From: Pseudomonadota bacterium
GTDB taxonomy: Bacteria > Pseudomonadota > Alphaproteobacteria > Sphingomonadales > Sphingomonadaceae
Assembly (NCBI GenBank): GCA_021847605.1
Contig: JAJZQN010000013.1
Location: 1-64,000, forward strand
Direction: 5' to 3'
DNA length: 64,000 nt
The position numbers and the translations under genes were made by a program. Below the pieces are notes generated by a model, which was not told the origin of the DNA, ran no database searches, and saw only the letters and a program-made list of their open reading frames with translations. Positions 25,079 through 34,820 of this stretch are shown one piece after another. Within the stretch, counting starts at the first letter, position 1. Each line of letters begins with the position of its first letter.

Positions 25079-26056
25079 ATGAGGGAATTTCCGGCTGTGA
25101 ACAGCGTAGAGGCTGCCGCCACGCCGCGTATCGCGGTTATTCTGCCCTGCTATAATGAAGCCGGCGCCATCGTGCGGACGGTCGAGGATTTTCGCCGCGC
25201 CCTGCCGTCGGCCGATATTTATGTCTTCGATAATAATAGCAGCGATGGCAGTCGCGAACTGGCTTCCGGCGCTGGCGCTATTGTTCGCCGGGTACGGCAA
25301 CAGGGCAAGGGGCATGTGGTGCGCCGCATGTTCGCCGATGTCGATGCCGATATTTACATCATGGCCGATGGCGATGCGACCTACGAAGCCGCCGCAGCGC
25401 CGGCCATGGTCGCCGCCATGCTGGAGGATAATCTCGACATGGTGGTGGGCGCCCGCCGCAGCGAGGTGGAGGAAGCCTATCGTCCTGGCCATCGCTTGGG
25501 TAACTGGGCGTTGACGGGCCTGCTCAAACAGCTTTTCGGGCGCAGTTTCACCGACATATTGTCGGGCTATCGCGTCTTTTCCCGCCGTTTCGTCAAGAGC
25601 TTCCCTGTGCTGTCCGCTGGCTTTGAGATCGAGACGGAAATCAGCGTTCATGCGCTGGAATTGGCCATGCCTGTCTCTGAAGTCGTCACCGCTTATGGCG
25701 CGCGGCCGGAAGGGTCGGTCAGCAAGCTGTCCACCTATCGCGATGGCTGGCGCATCCTGCGAACGATCTTCACCCTCTATCGCATCGAACGGCCGATCCT
25801 GTTCTTCGGCGTGATTGCGGCCTTCCTCGCCGCTTTGGCGCTGGGCCTCGCAGCGCCGCTGGTCGTCACCTATATCCAGACCGGACTTGTGCCGCGTTTC
25901 CCGACTGCTATCCTCGTTACCGGGGTCATGATCCTCGCTACCCTGTCGGGTATGTGTGGCCTCATCCTCGATACCGTGGTGCGGGGGCGCCGCGAGGTAA
26001 GGCGTCTGGCCTATCTCGCCTTCCGCGCGCCGTCGGACTTCGCCCGCCGCGACTGA
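25079..26056 (+). CDS. Glycosyltransferase family 2 with C-terminal membrane helices
   Basis: The 325-residue protein has a GT2 catalytic domain: RIAVILPCYNEAGAIVRTVE, YVFDNNSSDGSRELA and the metal-binding MADGDATYEA. A later LSGYRVFSRRFVKSFP carries the acceptor-side segment. Two hydrophobic helices close the protein (ILFFGVIAAFLAALALGLAA and AILVTGVMILATLSGMCGLI). The layout resembles polyprenyl-phosphate sugar transferases (DPM/GtrB-like) or related membrane-associated GT2 enzymes. GTG 25070 is an alternative start. It stands alone between the tig terminator and clpP. The sugar donor and acceptor are unknown. Confidence 0.88.
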   Translation: MREFPAVNSVEAAATPRIAVILPCYNEAGAIVRTVEDFRRALPSADIYVFDNNSSDGSRELASGAGAIVRRVRQQGKGHVVRRMFADVDADIYIMADGDATYEAAAAPAMVAAMLEDNLDMVVGARRSEVEEAYRPGHRLGNWALTGLLKQLFGRSFTDILSGYRVFSRRFVKSFPVLSAGFEIETEISVHALELAMPVSEVVTAYGARPEGSVSKLSTYRDGWRILRTIFTLYRIERPILFFGVIAAFLAALALGLAAPLVVTYIQTGLVPRFPTAILVTGVMILATLSGMCGLILDTVVRGRREVRRLAYLAFRAPSDFARRD

Positions 26057-26071
26057 CCATCTTCCTGCCCC

Positions 26072-26101
26072 CTTGAACAGTTCGGCTTTTGTGCCGATGT
26101 A
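26072..26101 (+). promoter_or_regulatory. Possible RpoH-type heat-shock promoter of clpP
   Basis: CTTGAA at 26072-26077, 16 bases, then CCGATGTA at 26094-26101 resembles alphaproteobacterial sigma-32 promoters (CTTGAA at -35 and a C-rich -10). It is about 37 bases before the clpP ATG. The match at -10 is partial. rpoH lies in the same window at 36922. Confidence 0.35.
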
Positions 26102-26137
26102 GGGGGCGGGCAAGAGCAACAACCCTGAAAGAGCAAA

Positions 26138-26770
26138 ATGACCGACATCATGCATGATCCCATGGCCGCGCTGGTTCCTATCGTCATCGAACAGTCGAAC
26201 CGCGGCGAGCGCAGCTTCGACATCTATTCGCGGCTGCTGCGTGAACGGATCATCTTCGTCACCGGCCAGGTCGAAGATCATATGGCGTCGCTGATCGTCG
26301 CCCAGCTTCTGTTCCTCGAATCGGAAAATCCGAAGAAGGACATCTGGATGTACATCAACTCGCCCGGCGGCGTCGTGACCGCTGGCATGGCCATCCACGA
26401 CACGATGAAATATATCCGTCCGCAGGTCGGCACCGTCTGCATCGGTCAGGCCGCCTCCATGGGCAGCTTCCTGTTGGCCGCCGGTGAGCCGGGCAAGCGG
26501 ATTGCCCTCTCCAACGCCCGTATCATGGTGCATCAGCCTTCGGGCGGCGCGCAGGGTATGGCGTCGGACATCGAGATTCAGGCCAAGGAAATCCTGCGCA
26601 TCCGTCGCCGCCTGAACGATCTGTACGTGAAATATACCGGCCAGACGCTGGAAGCGGTGGAACGGGCCATGGACCGCGACACCTTCCTCGAAGCGGATGA
26701 GGCCAAGGCCTTTGGTCTGGTGGACGAAGTATTTGATCGTCGCCCGGTCGCTGCTGAAGCATCGGAATAA
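26138..26770 (+). CDS. clpP: ATP-dependent Clp protease proteolytic subunit
   Basis: ClpP forms the tetradecameric serine protease chamber that degrades substrates delivered by ClpX or ClpA. The 210-residue product has Ser107 in [14 protein letters not shown], His132 in [11 protein letters not shown] and Asp181 in [11 protein letters not shown], the complete catalytic triad. The N-terminal ~12 residues before [14 protein letters not shown] are a likely propeptide. The ATG follows GAAAGAGCAAA. clpX lies 1.5 kb downstream, separated by an opposite-strand acyltransferase gene. Confidence 0.98.
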   Translation: MTDIMHDPMAALVPIVIEQSNRGERSFDIYSRLLRERIIFVTGQVEDHMASLIVAQLLFLESENPKKDIWMYINSPGGVVTAGMAIHDTMKYIRPQVGTVCIGQAASMGSFLLAAGEPGKRIALSNARIMVHQPSGGAQGMASDIEIQAKEILRIRRRLNDLYVKYTGQTLEAVERAMDRDTFLEADEAKAFGLVDEVFDRRPVAAEASE

Positions 26771-26805
26771 TCTTTTGACCGCCGCGTCAAGGCGGGGTCG
26801 ATATG

Positions 26806-26842
26806 AAAAGCCCGGGCCGATACCATCGGTCCGGGCTTTTTC
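26806..26842. terminator. Bidirectional terminator between clpP and the acyltransferase gene
   Basis: AAAAGCCCGGGCCGAT and ATCGGTCCGGGCTTTTT form a long stem with one G-T pair and a three-base loop. It is flanked by A-tracts on the left and T-tracts on the right, so it can stop both clpP (+) and the convergent acyltransferase gene (-). Confidence 0.85.
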
Positions 26843-26873
26843 CATGTCGAAGAGGCCGGATTCAGCCGTCCGT

Positions 26874-27971
26874 TCAGGCGTTGCTGCGCGCCGCTTTTTG
26901 TTCCTGAAGCGTCGGGGCGGTAGTTCTGGGCCGCACCAGCAGCATCCGCAATTTTCTGAGCAGCGGCGCCTCCACCAGCAGATAGCCGATAACACACGCC
27001 ACGACCGTCACGACATAGACGCCCAGATATAGCGGCACATGCGGAATGACGTTGAGCAGTCCAGCCGCCTTCAGCAGCTTCAACATCATGCTCGCCACGC
27101 TTTCATGCGCCAGATACAGCATGTAAGACGCATCCCCGATCAGGCTCAGCACAGGCAATGTTAGCATCATGCCGTGTTTCTCGATCGCTGCTGCGCCTGC
27201 GATGATCAGCATGAAACTGGCGGAGTAAGCGAGCTGGACCAACGGCGGGCTGACAGTATCCGGCACCAGATTGAGGGTTAGCTCCCAGCCATAAATGATC
27301 GGAATTGTGATCAGTCCGGCTGCCAATATCCAGCCGCCCACCGCCCGCGACGGGGCCTTGCGCATCATGCCAAAGGCTATCATGCCCATGAAGAAGTTCA
27401 GATTGCTGGGCGCTACGAAAGTTGACCAGAAACGCGATTCGGTGGCCATGTCCTGAAGGTTGAAGACGGCGATGATCACCACCCACAGACCCATCAGCAT
27501 CATCCCCAACCGGCGATGGATGATCAGGCTGAGGAAGAAGGCGTAAAACAATACTTCATGATAGAGCGTCCATGCCGGTCCGATTGGCGCTCGAAAATCG
27601 TTCATATGGATGAGCGACATGGTGGAAGCGAAGTCAGGCAGACTGACGGGCAGTCCCTTGGTCCCCCCCAATGCGAGTGTGCCGGCGACGGCGACCGCAG
27701 TAACTAGCCAGTAAACGGGATAAAGGCGTATGAACCTTTTTATCAGATAATCGTCGCCGCGCTTTGGCTGTCCTATATCGCGCCGATGTGCGAGCAGGAT
27801 GATGAAGCCACTCAGAACGAAGAAGAAATTGACGCCCAGCCAGCCATGGCTGGTATAGTCCGCCAAGATCGGCTGCATGCCAAAACGTGGTTCGCGAAAC
27901 ATGATGGACAGGTGAAAGGCCAGAACGGAAAGCGCCGCCAATGCGCGGCCAGCTTGAAGCGACCCAAGCAT
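26874..27971 (-). CDS. Acyltransferase family 3 (OafA/YrhL-type membrane O-acyltransferase)
   Basis: The 365-residue membrane protein starts MLGSLQAGRALAALSVLAFH, the typical N terminus of acyltransferase-3 proteins, with the R-x10-H feature used in catalysis. It has about ten transmembrane helices. These enzymes O-acetylate or O-acylate surface glycans. ATG 27971 is preceded by GGAGGA five bases upstream; a longer frame to 27995 lacks this. The gene separates clpP from clpX, which are adjacent in many bacteria. It may modify products of a glycan locus elsewhere; there is no other sugar gene next to it. Confidence 0.88.
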   Translation of the reverse strand: MLGSLQAGRALAALSVLAFHLSIMFREPRFGMQPILADYTSHGWLGVNFFFVLSGFIILLAHRRDIGQPKRGDDYLIKRFIRLYPVYWLVTAVAVAGTLALGGTKGLPVSLPDFASTMSLIHMNDFRAPIGPAWTLYHEVLFYAFFLSLIIHRRLGMMLMGLWVVIIAVFNLQDMATESRFWSTFVAPSNLNFFMGMIAFGMMRKAPSRAVGGWILAAGLITIPIIYGWELTLNLVPDTVSPPLVQLAYSASFMLIIAGAAAIEKHGMMLTLPVLSLIGDASYMLYLAHESVASMMLKLLKAAGLLNVIPHVPLYLGVYVVTVVACVIGYLLVEAPLLRKLRMLLVRPRTTAPTLQEQKAARSNA

Positions 27972-28295
27972 GGTTCCTCCATTGTTTATTGCCATTGTCT
28001 GTTTTCGAACACATCGCTCTATCGGCGCAGATTGGGCTCAAATGGCTGTTCGTGCCTTGAAAGGTGAGCCGGCCCGCATGATATGGCAGAATGATCGCGC
28101 TATCACGTTCATTCATCTGGTTTTTTGACCGGGCCGTCTGCAAATCGAAACAGGCTAACCGATTATTGACCGGATATGCTGGACAATGGCCCCTTGTGAT
28201 TCCTGTCCTCAAGGGTTTAGGATGGCAGAACAGGATCGGCCTTGCGTTGTTCGTCAAAATTGTGACGAAGGACGGAAGGCAGGAAAGAAGGCAAA
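27972..28295. other. Intergenic region between divergent acyltransferase and clpX genes
   Basis: These 324 bases hold no convincing gene. They should carry the promoters of the acyltransferase gene (-) and clpX (+). At 28252-28267 is an imperfect palindrome with arms CGTCA and TGACG, 28 bases before clpX, a possible operator. The clpX ribosome-binding site is the purine-rich GGAAAGAAGGCAAA just before its ATG. Confidence 0.5.
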
Positions 28296-29564
28296 ATGAC
28301 GAAACTAACGGGTTCGGATTCAAAAAGCACACTGTACTGCTCCTTCTGCGGGAAGTCGCAGCATGAGGTGCGCAAGCTGATCGCGGGACCGACCGTGTTC
28401 ATCTGCGATGAATGTGTGGAATTGTGCAACGACATCATCCGTGAAGAGACGAAGGGCGGCCTCGTCGGCAAGAAGGATGGCGGCGTTCCCACTCCGCAGG
28501 AAATCTGCGACGTCCTGGATGATTATGTCATTGGCCAGAAGCGTGCGAAGCGCGTTCTGTCCGTTGCCGTCCATAATCATTATAAGCGCCTGAACCACGG
28601 GTCCAAGCCGGGTGAGGTGGAACTGGCCAAATCGAACATCCTGCTTGTCGGTCCGACCGGCTGCGGCAAGACGCTGCTCGCGCAGACGCTGGCGAAAACG
28701 TTCGACGTGCCCTTTACCATGGCCGATGCCACCACGCTGACCGAAGCCGGTTATGTCGGTGAGGATGTCGAGAACATCATCCTGAAGCTGCTTCAGGCTT
28801 CCGACTATAATGTCGAAAAGGCTCAGCGCGGCATCGTCTATATCGACGAAATCGACAAGATCAGCCGCAAGGCGGAAAATCCCTCCATCACCCGCGACGT
28901 GTCGGGTGAAGGCGTGCAGCAGGCGCTGCTCAAGCTGATGGAAGGCACCACCGCATCGGTTCCGCCGCAGGGCGGGCGCAAGCATCCGCAGCAGGAATTT
29001 CTTCAGGTCGATACGACCAACATCCTGTTCATCTGCGGCGGTGCGTTCGCGGGCCTCGAAAAGATCATCGGCGACCGTCTGGAAGCCAAGTCGATCGGCT
29101 TCGGTGCCCATGTGGCAGCACCCGAAGAGCGCAAGACCGGCGAATTGCTGCGTCAGAGCGAACCGGAAGATCTGCTGAAATTCGGCCTGATCCCGGAATT
29201 TGTCGGCCGTCTGCCTGTCATCGCGACGCTGGAAGACCTGGACGTGAGCGCTCTGGTCAAGATTCTGGTCGAACCGAAGAACGCGCTGGTCAAGCAATAT
29301 GGCAAGTTGTTCGACATGGAAAATGTCGAACTCAGCTTCACCGACGATGCTCTGACCGCGATCGCGAAGAAAGCGATCGAGCGCAAGACCGGCGCGCGCG
29401 GCTTGCGTTCCATATTGGAAGCGATCCTTCTCGACACCATGTTCGACCTTCCTTCCATGGAGGGCGTGGGCGAAGTCGTGGTCGATAAGGACGTGGTTGC
29501 CGGTACGAAGGAACCGATTCGCGTATTCAGCGAGAATAAGAAGCGGGCTGAAGACGCGGCCTGA
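28296..29564 (+). CDS. clpX: ATP-dependent Clp protease ATP-binding subunit ClpX
   Basis: ClpX is the AAA+ unfoldase that recognises, unfolds and feeds substrates to ClpP. The 422-residue protein has an N-terminal four-Cys zinc-binding domain ([21 protein letters not shown]), Walker [19 protein letters not shown], Walker [10 protein letters not shown], the pore loop GYVGEDVEN and sensor 2 GARGLRS. Length is standard. In alphaproteobacteria ClpXP degrades cell-cycle regulators such as CtrA, and ChpT is also encoded in this window. A terminator follows 31 bases after the stop. Confidence 0.98.
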   Translation: MTKLTGSDSKSTLYCSFCGKSQHEVRKLIAGPTVFICDECVELCNDIIREETKGGLVGKKDGGVPTPQEICDVLDDYVIGQKRAKRVLSVAVHNHYKRLNHGSKPGEVELAKSNILLVGPTGCGKTLLAQTLAKTFDVPFTMADATTLTEAGYVGEDVENIILKLLQASDYNVEKAQRGIVYIDEIDKISRKAENPSITRDVSGEGVQQALLKLMEGTTASVPPQGGRKHPQQEFLQVDTTNILFICGGAFAGLEKIIGDRLEAKSIGFGAHVAAPEERKTGELLRQSEPEDLLKFGLIPEFVGRLPVIATLEDLDVSALVKILVEPKNALVKQYGKLFDMENVELSFTDDALTAIAKKAIERKTGARGLRSILEAILLDTMFDLPSMEGVGEVVVDKDVVAGTKEPIRVFSENKKRAEDAA

Positions 29565-29930
29565 TTCCACTCAATCCTGATCAGGATTTTCAAGGGGCCG
29601 GCGATCATTCGCCGGCCTTTTTTGTGCTTGTTCCTTGCGCTGCACAAAAATTCCCGTTGCGTTGCAAAATTGCACCAGTGTCAAACTGCGCAATGAAAAT
29701 GAAAATAAGTCATTAAACTTCAATAAATTACCATCAAAAGCGCATCGACTTCCGGCGGCATCGCCGAGGGCAGGGGAGGAATGTGACAGTTCCGCTGATG
29801 CATTGTAACAAATATGCAATCGGAGCATCACAGGGGCTTAGCCACACGCCGCCAGGGAGCGGTTCGGCTTGAAAGAGCATGAGGGTTTGGGGGCGCGGCT
29901 CGCGCCACTCTTGAAAAGGGACAAGGGTCA
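29565..29930 (+). other. A+T-rich upstream region of the TonB receptor
   Basis: After the clpX terminator, about 300 bases carry no gene. A conspicuously A+T-rich stretch lies at about 29640-29745, including AAAATTGCACC and TCATTAAACTTCAATAAATT. It is likely to contain the receptor's promoter and regulator sites. TTGCG and CGCAA strings occur as an interrupted inverted pair around 29655-29692. I cannot assign a specific regulator. Confidence 0.5.
29596..29623 (+). terminator. Intrinsic terminator after clpX
   Basis: GGCCGGCGA and TCGCCGGCC form a perfect nine-base stem around TCAT and are followed by six T residues. This is a strong rho-independent terminator. Confidence 0.93.
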
Positions 29931-32489
29931 ATGAAACAGTTTTTGATGGGCAGCGCCGCGATTATCGCCGTTGCAATGCCCGGTATCGCGCTCGCGCAGT
30001 CGACGGGCTCGGACGACTTCGACACCATCGTCGTAACCGGCGCGCAAAATTCGCAGGGTGTTGGCGGCGTCAAGATTCCTGACTCGCCCAAGGCGAAGGT
30101 GGTTCTGGGGCAGGAAATCATCCAGGCTCAGCGCCCCGGTCAGACGATCAACGAAATCATCAACCTGGTGCCGGGCGTCAGCTTCACCAACAACGATCCC
30201 TGGGGTTCGTCGGGCGGCAGCTTCACCATCCGCGGTTTCAGCTCGGATCGTATTTCGCAGACCTTCGATGGTATTCCGCTCAATGACTCGGGCAACTATG
30301 CGATCTACACCAACCAGCAGGTCGATGCCGAACTGATCGAGAACGTCAACGTCAACCTTGGCTCGACCGACGTCGACAGCCCGACCGCCGCTGCGGTTGG
30401 CGGCACCGTCAACATCAAGACGCTTGAGCCCAGCGACGAATATGGCGTGCTGGCCAGCGCGAGCTACGGCAATATTGCGGCCAGTGGCGCGGGTGATCGC
30501 CCCTATTTCCGCATGTTCGGCGTCGTCAACACCGGCGACCTGACCGGCCATGGCACCAAGGCATGGATTTCGGCCTCGCGCATCCGCAACGACGCTGCCT
30601 TCGCCAACTATGGTAAGGTGTCGAAGCAGCAGTATAATGCCAAGATTTGGCAGGATATCGGCGACAATGGCGACTTCATCTCGATCGCCGGTCACTATAA
30701 CCAGAACCGCAACAACTTCGGTGGTTCGCCGTTCCGCGCCAGCGCATTTACCGGCGACAAGCGTGGTCGTTTCTACGACATCGCAGGCGGCTATCCCTGC
30801 ACCGTCAGCCAGACCAGCGTCCCCAATAGCTGCGGCACCGACTTTGAACGTCGCTTCAACCCTTCGAACACCGGCAACGTCCGCCTGAACTCGAAGTTCA
30901 CGCTGACCGATCGTCTGACCTTCTCGGTCGACGGCGCCTATCAGTGGGTGAAGGCGAACGGCGGCGGCACCACCAGCGCCAACGAAACCTTCTTCACGGA
31001 CTCGACCGGCTTCCGCGGCACCGGCAACTATAACGGCAGCTTCTATTTCGGTCGTGACCTGAACGGCGACGGCGTGCTTGGCCGCGTTACGCTGCTTCAG
31101 CCGAGCCAGACCAACACCCGTCGTTGGGTCGGCATTGCCAACCTCGCTTACGAGATCAACGATACCAACCGCGTTCGTCTGTCGTACAGCTACGACCGCG
31201 CTCGCCATCGTCAGACCGGTTATGCCGGCTTCCTGGATCAGGGCGGCACGCCGTTCGATGTTTTCCCGATCAACGATCCGGTTCTGGACGCGGCCGGCAA
31301 CGCGCTGCAAAAGCGTGACCGCAAGTCGATCGCCGAACTCAACCAGATCGCCGGTGAATATCGCGGTCAGTTCTTCGAAGAAAAGCTGACGGTCCTGATC
31401 GGTGGTCGTCTGCCTTTCTTCAAGCGTGAGCTGGATCAGAACTGCTTCACCACCAGCTCGGGCGGTTTCGTCAACTGTGTGCCGGAAGACCAGCAGGCCG
31501 CCTATATCGCGACGCATCCCTACAGCTACAATGCTACGACGGGTCGTGCGACGGGTTCGGCCCTGCCGCAGGAACGCAAGCTGAAATATGACAAGTTCCT
31601 GCCGAACGTCGGTGCGACCTTCAAGATCACGCCTGAAATCAGCATTGCCGGCAGCTATGCGAAGAACATCTCGGTGCCCAGCACCGATGCCCTGTACAAC
31701 GCTTTCGTCTTCCCGGCGGACAGCGACTCGGCCTATCGCGTTGCTGAAACCTCGGACAGCTTCGACGCCAGCATCCGTTACACCTCGTCGAAGGTTCAGG
31801 CTGCCGTCACTGGCTGGTACTCGAAGTACAAGAACCGTCTCGTCACCGCTTATGACATCGATGGCAACGGCACCGACACCAACCTCGGGCCGGTGAAGAA
31901 ATATGGCATCGACAGCAGCATTTCGTACAGCCCGATCAAGGAAGTGACCGCTTACCTGTTCGGTTCGTACATCAAGTCCGAAATCCAGAACGATGCTGTG
32001 ACCGGTAGCTGTGCAGCAACCAGCGACATTGCGCTCGCCGGCCTGTGCTATGTTCAGGATGGCGTTGCTTACCTCCGTACTTCCGGCAAGCGTGAGCGTA
32101 GCGCACCGAAATATCTGTTCGGTGGCCGTCTCCAGGGCAATCTGGGTGACTTCACTCTGGGGGTCCAGGCCAAGAAGACCAGCTCGCGCTATCTGAACGA
32201 CATTAACGGTGAAATTCAGACTGCTACTCTGGCAGATGGCTCGACGAAGACGATCTTCCCGGGTGCCAAGTTCGGTGCCTACACTGTGGTCGATCTGGAC
32301 CTGCGTTACTCGCTCGCCAGCCTCGGCATGGAAAAGGGCGCGATCCAGCTGAACGTCAGCAACCTGTTCGACAAATATTATGTCGGCTCGTTCAGCGGCG
32401 GTCTGGACACGCTGGCCAGCTCGTCGTCGGCTTTCGTGAACTTCGGTTCGCCGCGCGCGATCAGCGCTTCGCTGATCGTTGGCTTCTGA
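29931..32489 (+). CDS. TonB-dependent outer-membrane receptor
   Basis: The 852-residue protein has a signal peptide ending ALAQ and a TonB-box-like segment DTIVVTGAQ. The plug domain carries PGQTINEIINLVPGVSFTN, GGSFTIRGFSSDRISQTFDG and AAVGGTVNIKTLEPSDEY, and a 22-strand-type barrel follows. Such receptors import siderophores, cobalamin, sugars or aromatic-derived compounds using TonB energy; the ligand cannot be read from the sequence. No transporter, enzyme or regulator gene is linked. It uses strongly biased codons, suggesting high expression. It is flanked by terminators, so it is monocistronic. Confidence 0.95.
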   Translation: MKQFLMGSAAIIAVAMPGIALAQSTGSDDFDTIVVTGAQNSQGVGGVKIPDSPKAKVVLGQEIIQAQRPGQTINEIINLVPGVSFTNNDPWGSSGGSFTIRGFSSDRISQTFDGIPLNDSGNYAIYTNQQVDAELIENVNVNLGSTDVDSPTAAAVGGTVNIKTLEPSDEYGVLASASYGNIAASGAGDRPYFRMFGVVNTGDLTGHGTKAWISASRIRNDAAFANYGKVSKQQYNAKIWQDIGDNGDFISIAGHYNQNRNNFGGSPFRASAFTGDKRGRFYDIAGGYPCTVSQTSVPNSCGTDFERRFNPSNTGNVRLNSKFTLTDRLTFSVDGAYQWVKANGGGTTSANETFFTDSTGFRGTGNYNGSFYFGRDLNGDGVLGRVTLLQPSQTNTRRWVGIANLAYEINDTNRVRLSYSYDRARHRQTGYAGFLDQGGTPFDVFPINDPVLDAAGNALQKRDRKSIAELNQIAGEYRGQFFEEKLTVLIGGRLPFFKRELDQNCFTTSSGGFVNCVPEDQQAAYIATHPYSYNATTGRATGSALPQERKLKYDKFLPNVGATFKITPEISIAGSYAKNISVPSTDALYNAFVFPADSDSAYRVAETSDSFDASIRYTSSKVQAAVTGWYSKYKNRLVTAYDIDGNGTDTNLGPVKKYGIDSSISYSPIKEVTAYLFGSYIKSEIQNDAVTGSCAATSDIALAGLCYVQDGVAYLRTSGKRERSAPKYLFGGRLQGNLGDFTLGVQAKKTSSRYLNDINGEIQTATLADGSTKTIFPGAKFGAYTVVDLDLRYSLASLGMEKGAIQLNVSNLFDKYYVGSFSGGLDTLASSSSAFVNFGSPRAISASLIVGF

Positions 32490-32515
32490 TCCTTTCGATC
32501 AGTCTCGAAAACAGG

Positions 32516-32546
32516 AAAGGGCGGGGAGCAATCCCCGCCCTTTTCC
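32516..32546 (+). terminator. Intrinsic terminator after the TonB receptor
   Basis: AAAGGGCGGGGA pairs with TCCCCGCCCTTT around GCAA and is followed by TTCC. The same 29-base hairpin recurs after ppdK at about 56967. Confidence 0.92.
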
Positions 32547-32784
32547 TTTGTGCCCATGCGCTGTCCTACAGGCGCTCGATCGGCTAGGGTCTGTACAGGC
32601 TCCGTCCGGCTATGGTGGAACCGACGCAAGATAATTTCAAAATGTCCGGGAAATATGGGAAGCTAAGCCCGCGCTATGGACTGATGTGCGGTGCATAGAC
32701 GCCGCTGCAAAAATATTTTTGGAAGCTACAGGCGGCTTCCCGCTGCTTGTTCGACTAAGCCGGAAGGGAGAGAGATTCTATCCC

Positions 32785-33480
32785 TCAACGCAGGCAGGCA
32801 TCCAGGCCGTCGCGTTGGATAACCCCGATCCGCGCCGCAATCGTATTGCCATAACGACGGGTAAAGCCGCTGGGCGCGACGGCCGCGCGTTTCTTGGGTA
32901 GCGGCAGCACGGCGGCGATCCGGGCTGCTTCGGCCTTGGTCAGCTTTCCGGCGCCATGATGATAATAGCGGATCGCGCCAGCCTGTACGCCATAGGTGCC
33001 GATCCCCGTCTCCGCGACGTTCAGATAGACTTCCATGATCCGTTTCTTGCCCCAGATCGCCTCGATCAGGACGGTGAACCAGGCTTCCAATCCCTTGCGC
33101 ACGAAGCTGCCGCCCTGAAACAGGAAGACGTTCTTGGCTGTTTGCTGACTGATGGTCGATCCGCCCCGAATGCGTCCGCCGCTGGCATTGTGGATCGCGG
33201 CCTTGGCTATGGCATCGACATCGAAGCCGTGGTGGGAACAGAATTTCCCATCCTCCGCCGCGATCGCTGCGCGTGCCATGTCGGGGTCTATCTCGTCCAG
33301 CGAGGTCCAGTCTTTGGTGATGCCATTGGGATCAAGCAGCATCGTCCACGTCACGGGCGGCGGCACAAAGCGATAGATCGTCACCATCAACAGGGAGAGG
33401 ATGACGAAACCAACCACGATCTTGACCGGAATCATGATCCATCTGGAACGGCGGCGGGGCGATGCGGGCTTGGCAGTCAT
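32785..33480 (-). CDS. mtgA: Monofunctional biosynthetic peptidoglycan transglycosylase
   Basis: MtgA polymerises lipid II glycan strands without a transpeptidase domain (GT51 family). The 231-residue product has one N-terminal membrane helix (VKIVVGFVILSLLMVTIYRF). Catalytic Glu76 lies in AAEDGKFCSHHGFD, and GGSTISQQTAKNVFL and KKRIMEVYLNVAETG are other GT51 motifs. The frame extends upstream to 33783, but ATG 33480 gives the standard short basic N terminus. It is transcribed in the same direction as the upstream MFS gene, 44 bases apart. Confidence 0.95.
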   Translation of the reverse strand: MTAKPASPRRRSRWIMIPVKIVVGFVILSLLMVTIYRFVPPPVTWTMLLDPNGITKDWTSLDEIDPDMARAAIAAEDGKFCSHHGFDVDAIAKAAIHNASGGRIRGGSTISQQTAKNVFLFQGGSFVRKGLEAWFTVLIEAIWGKKRIMEVYLNVAETGIGTYGVQAGAIRYYHHGAGKLTKAEAARIAAVLPLPKKRAAVAPSGFTRRYGNTIAARIGVIQRDGLDACLR

Positions 33481-33524
33481 GCCATGGTGGTAGCGCGCCC
33501 GGCCGCTTTTGTTCAAGCCGGCGT

Positions 33525-34820
33525 TCAGGCCGATACGAAACGATCCGCCCGCCCACGATTGATCATCAACACCATCGCCGCACCGATCAGGCACAATAGG
33601 CCCGCCGCGATGAAGGCGGGCATATAGCTTTGCCAGAGCGTGCGTGAAAAGCCACCCGCCAGCGCAGCGCTGGCCGCACCCAGTTGATGTCCGGCAAATA
33701 TCCAGCCGAACACGATATTGGCCCGTTCCGGTCCGAAGCGCTGTGCGGTCAGGCGTACCGTCGGTGGCACGGTCGCCACCCAATCCAGCCCATAGAAAAT
33801 GGCGAAGATCGACAGGCTGTAGAGCGAGAAATCGCTAAACGGCAGGTACAGCAGCGACAGGCCACGCAGGCCATAATACCAGAAAAGCAGCCAGCGATTG
33901 TCGACCCGATCCGACAGCCAGCCTGAACCCAGCGTACCAAAAAAGTCGAACAGCCCCATCATCGCCAACATGGACGCCGCGCTGACCGCCGCCAGCCCGA
34001 AATCGCCGCACAGCGAAATGAAATGGGTCTGTACCAGTCCGTTGGTGCTGGCCCCGCAAATGTAGAAAGACAGGAACAATATCCAGAAAGTCGGTACTCG
34101 CGCCGCGTCTTTGAGAACGATGAGCGGGGTCATCATCAGAACGCCGAGACTGGAGGGCTGAGCCTGCGCAGGCTGGATCGTTGCCTCGCCATAGGGAGCT
34201 AGACCAAGGTCGGCCGGACGATCGCGCATCAGCAGCAGAATGACGATGACAGCCATGACGATGGCGCCGCAGATGAGCAGCATGGCGGACCGCCATCCAA
34301 AGGCTTCGGTCATCCGTGCGAGCAGCGGCAGGAAAGCGAGTTGGCCTGTCGCCGTACTGGCGGACAGCAGCCCCATGACCAGGCCTCTGCGTTCCCCGAA
34401 CCAGCGCGTCGCCACAGTGGCGCCCAGGACCATCGCGGTCATGCCCGTTCCGATGCCGATGGCGATGCCCCATAGCAGAAATAATTGCCAAAGATCGCTC
34501 ATCCCCAGCGACAGGAGCAGGCTGATAATGACGATCGACAGGGAAATCAGCATCATCCGCCGTACGCCGTAGCGGTTCATGAAGGCGGCAGCGAACGGAC
34601 CCATGCCCCCGAACAGCAGGAACCGGATGGCCAGGGCGCCGGAAATATCGGCCGCGCTCCATCCATATTCCTTTTGAAGAGGCACGATGAATACGCCCGG
34701 TGCGCCGACGGCACCGGCAACGACCAGCATGGTCAGAAAGGTCGCAGCAACGACCGCCCATCCATAATGAATGCCATGACGTTCAAGATAGCGGGCGAGC
34801 GGGGTGGATAGCATCGGCAT
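33525..34820 (-). CDS. MFS transporter (OxlT/MCT-like)
   Basis: The protein of about 431 residues has twelve predicted helices. Features include HYGWAVVAATFLTMLVVAGA, FMNRYGVRRMM after the second helix, ATRWFGERRGLVMGLLSAST and a central loop followed by LGSGWLSDRVDNR. These features fit the oxalate/formate and monocarboxylate porter-like branch. It is divergent from a TetR gene with about 65 bases between, a classic regulator-transporter pairing, so TetR control is likely. ATG 34814 is an alternative start. The substrate is unknown. Confidence 0.88.
   Translation of the reverse strand: MPMLSTPLARYLERHGIHYGWAVVAATFLTMLVVAGAVGAPGVFIVPLQKEYGWSAADISGALAIRFLLFGGMGPFAAAFMNRYGVRRMMLISLSIVIISLLLSLGMSDLWQLFLLWGIAIGIGTGMTAMVLGATVATRWFGERRGLVMGLLSASTATGQLAFLPLLARMTEAFGWRSAMLLICGAIVMAVIVILLLMRDRPADLGLAPYGEATIQPAQAQPSSLGVLMMTPLIVLKDAARVPTFWILFLSFYICGASTNGLVQTHFISLCGDFGLAAVSAASMLAMMGLFDFFGTLGSGWLSDRVDNRWLLFWYYGLRGLSLLYLPFSDFSLYSLSIFAIFYGLDWVATVPPTVRLTAQRFGPERANIVFGWIFAGHQLGAASAALAGGFSRTLWQSYMPAFIAAGLLCLIGAAMVLMINRGRADRFVSA

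Noticed and set aside
28320..29570. Minus-strand frame opposite clpX
   Set aside because: Antisense shadow of clpX with biased codons; no start signal or motif.
29931..32489. Polysaccharide utilisation or siderophore island around the TonB receptor
   Set aside because: No transport, enzyme or biosynthetic genes are adjacent; it is flanked by clpX and mtgA.
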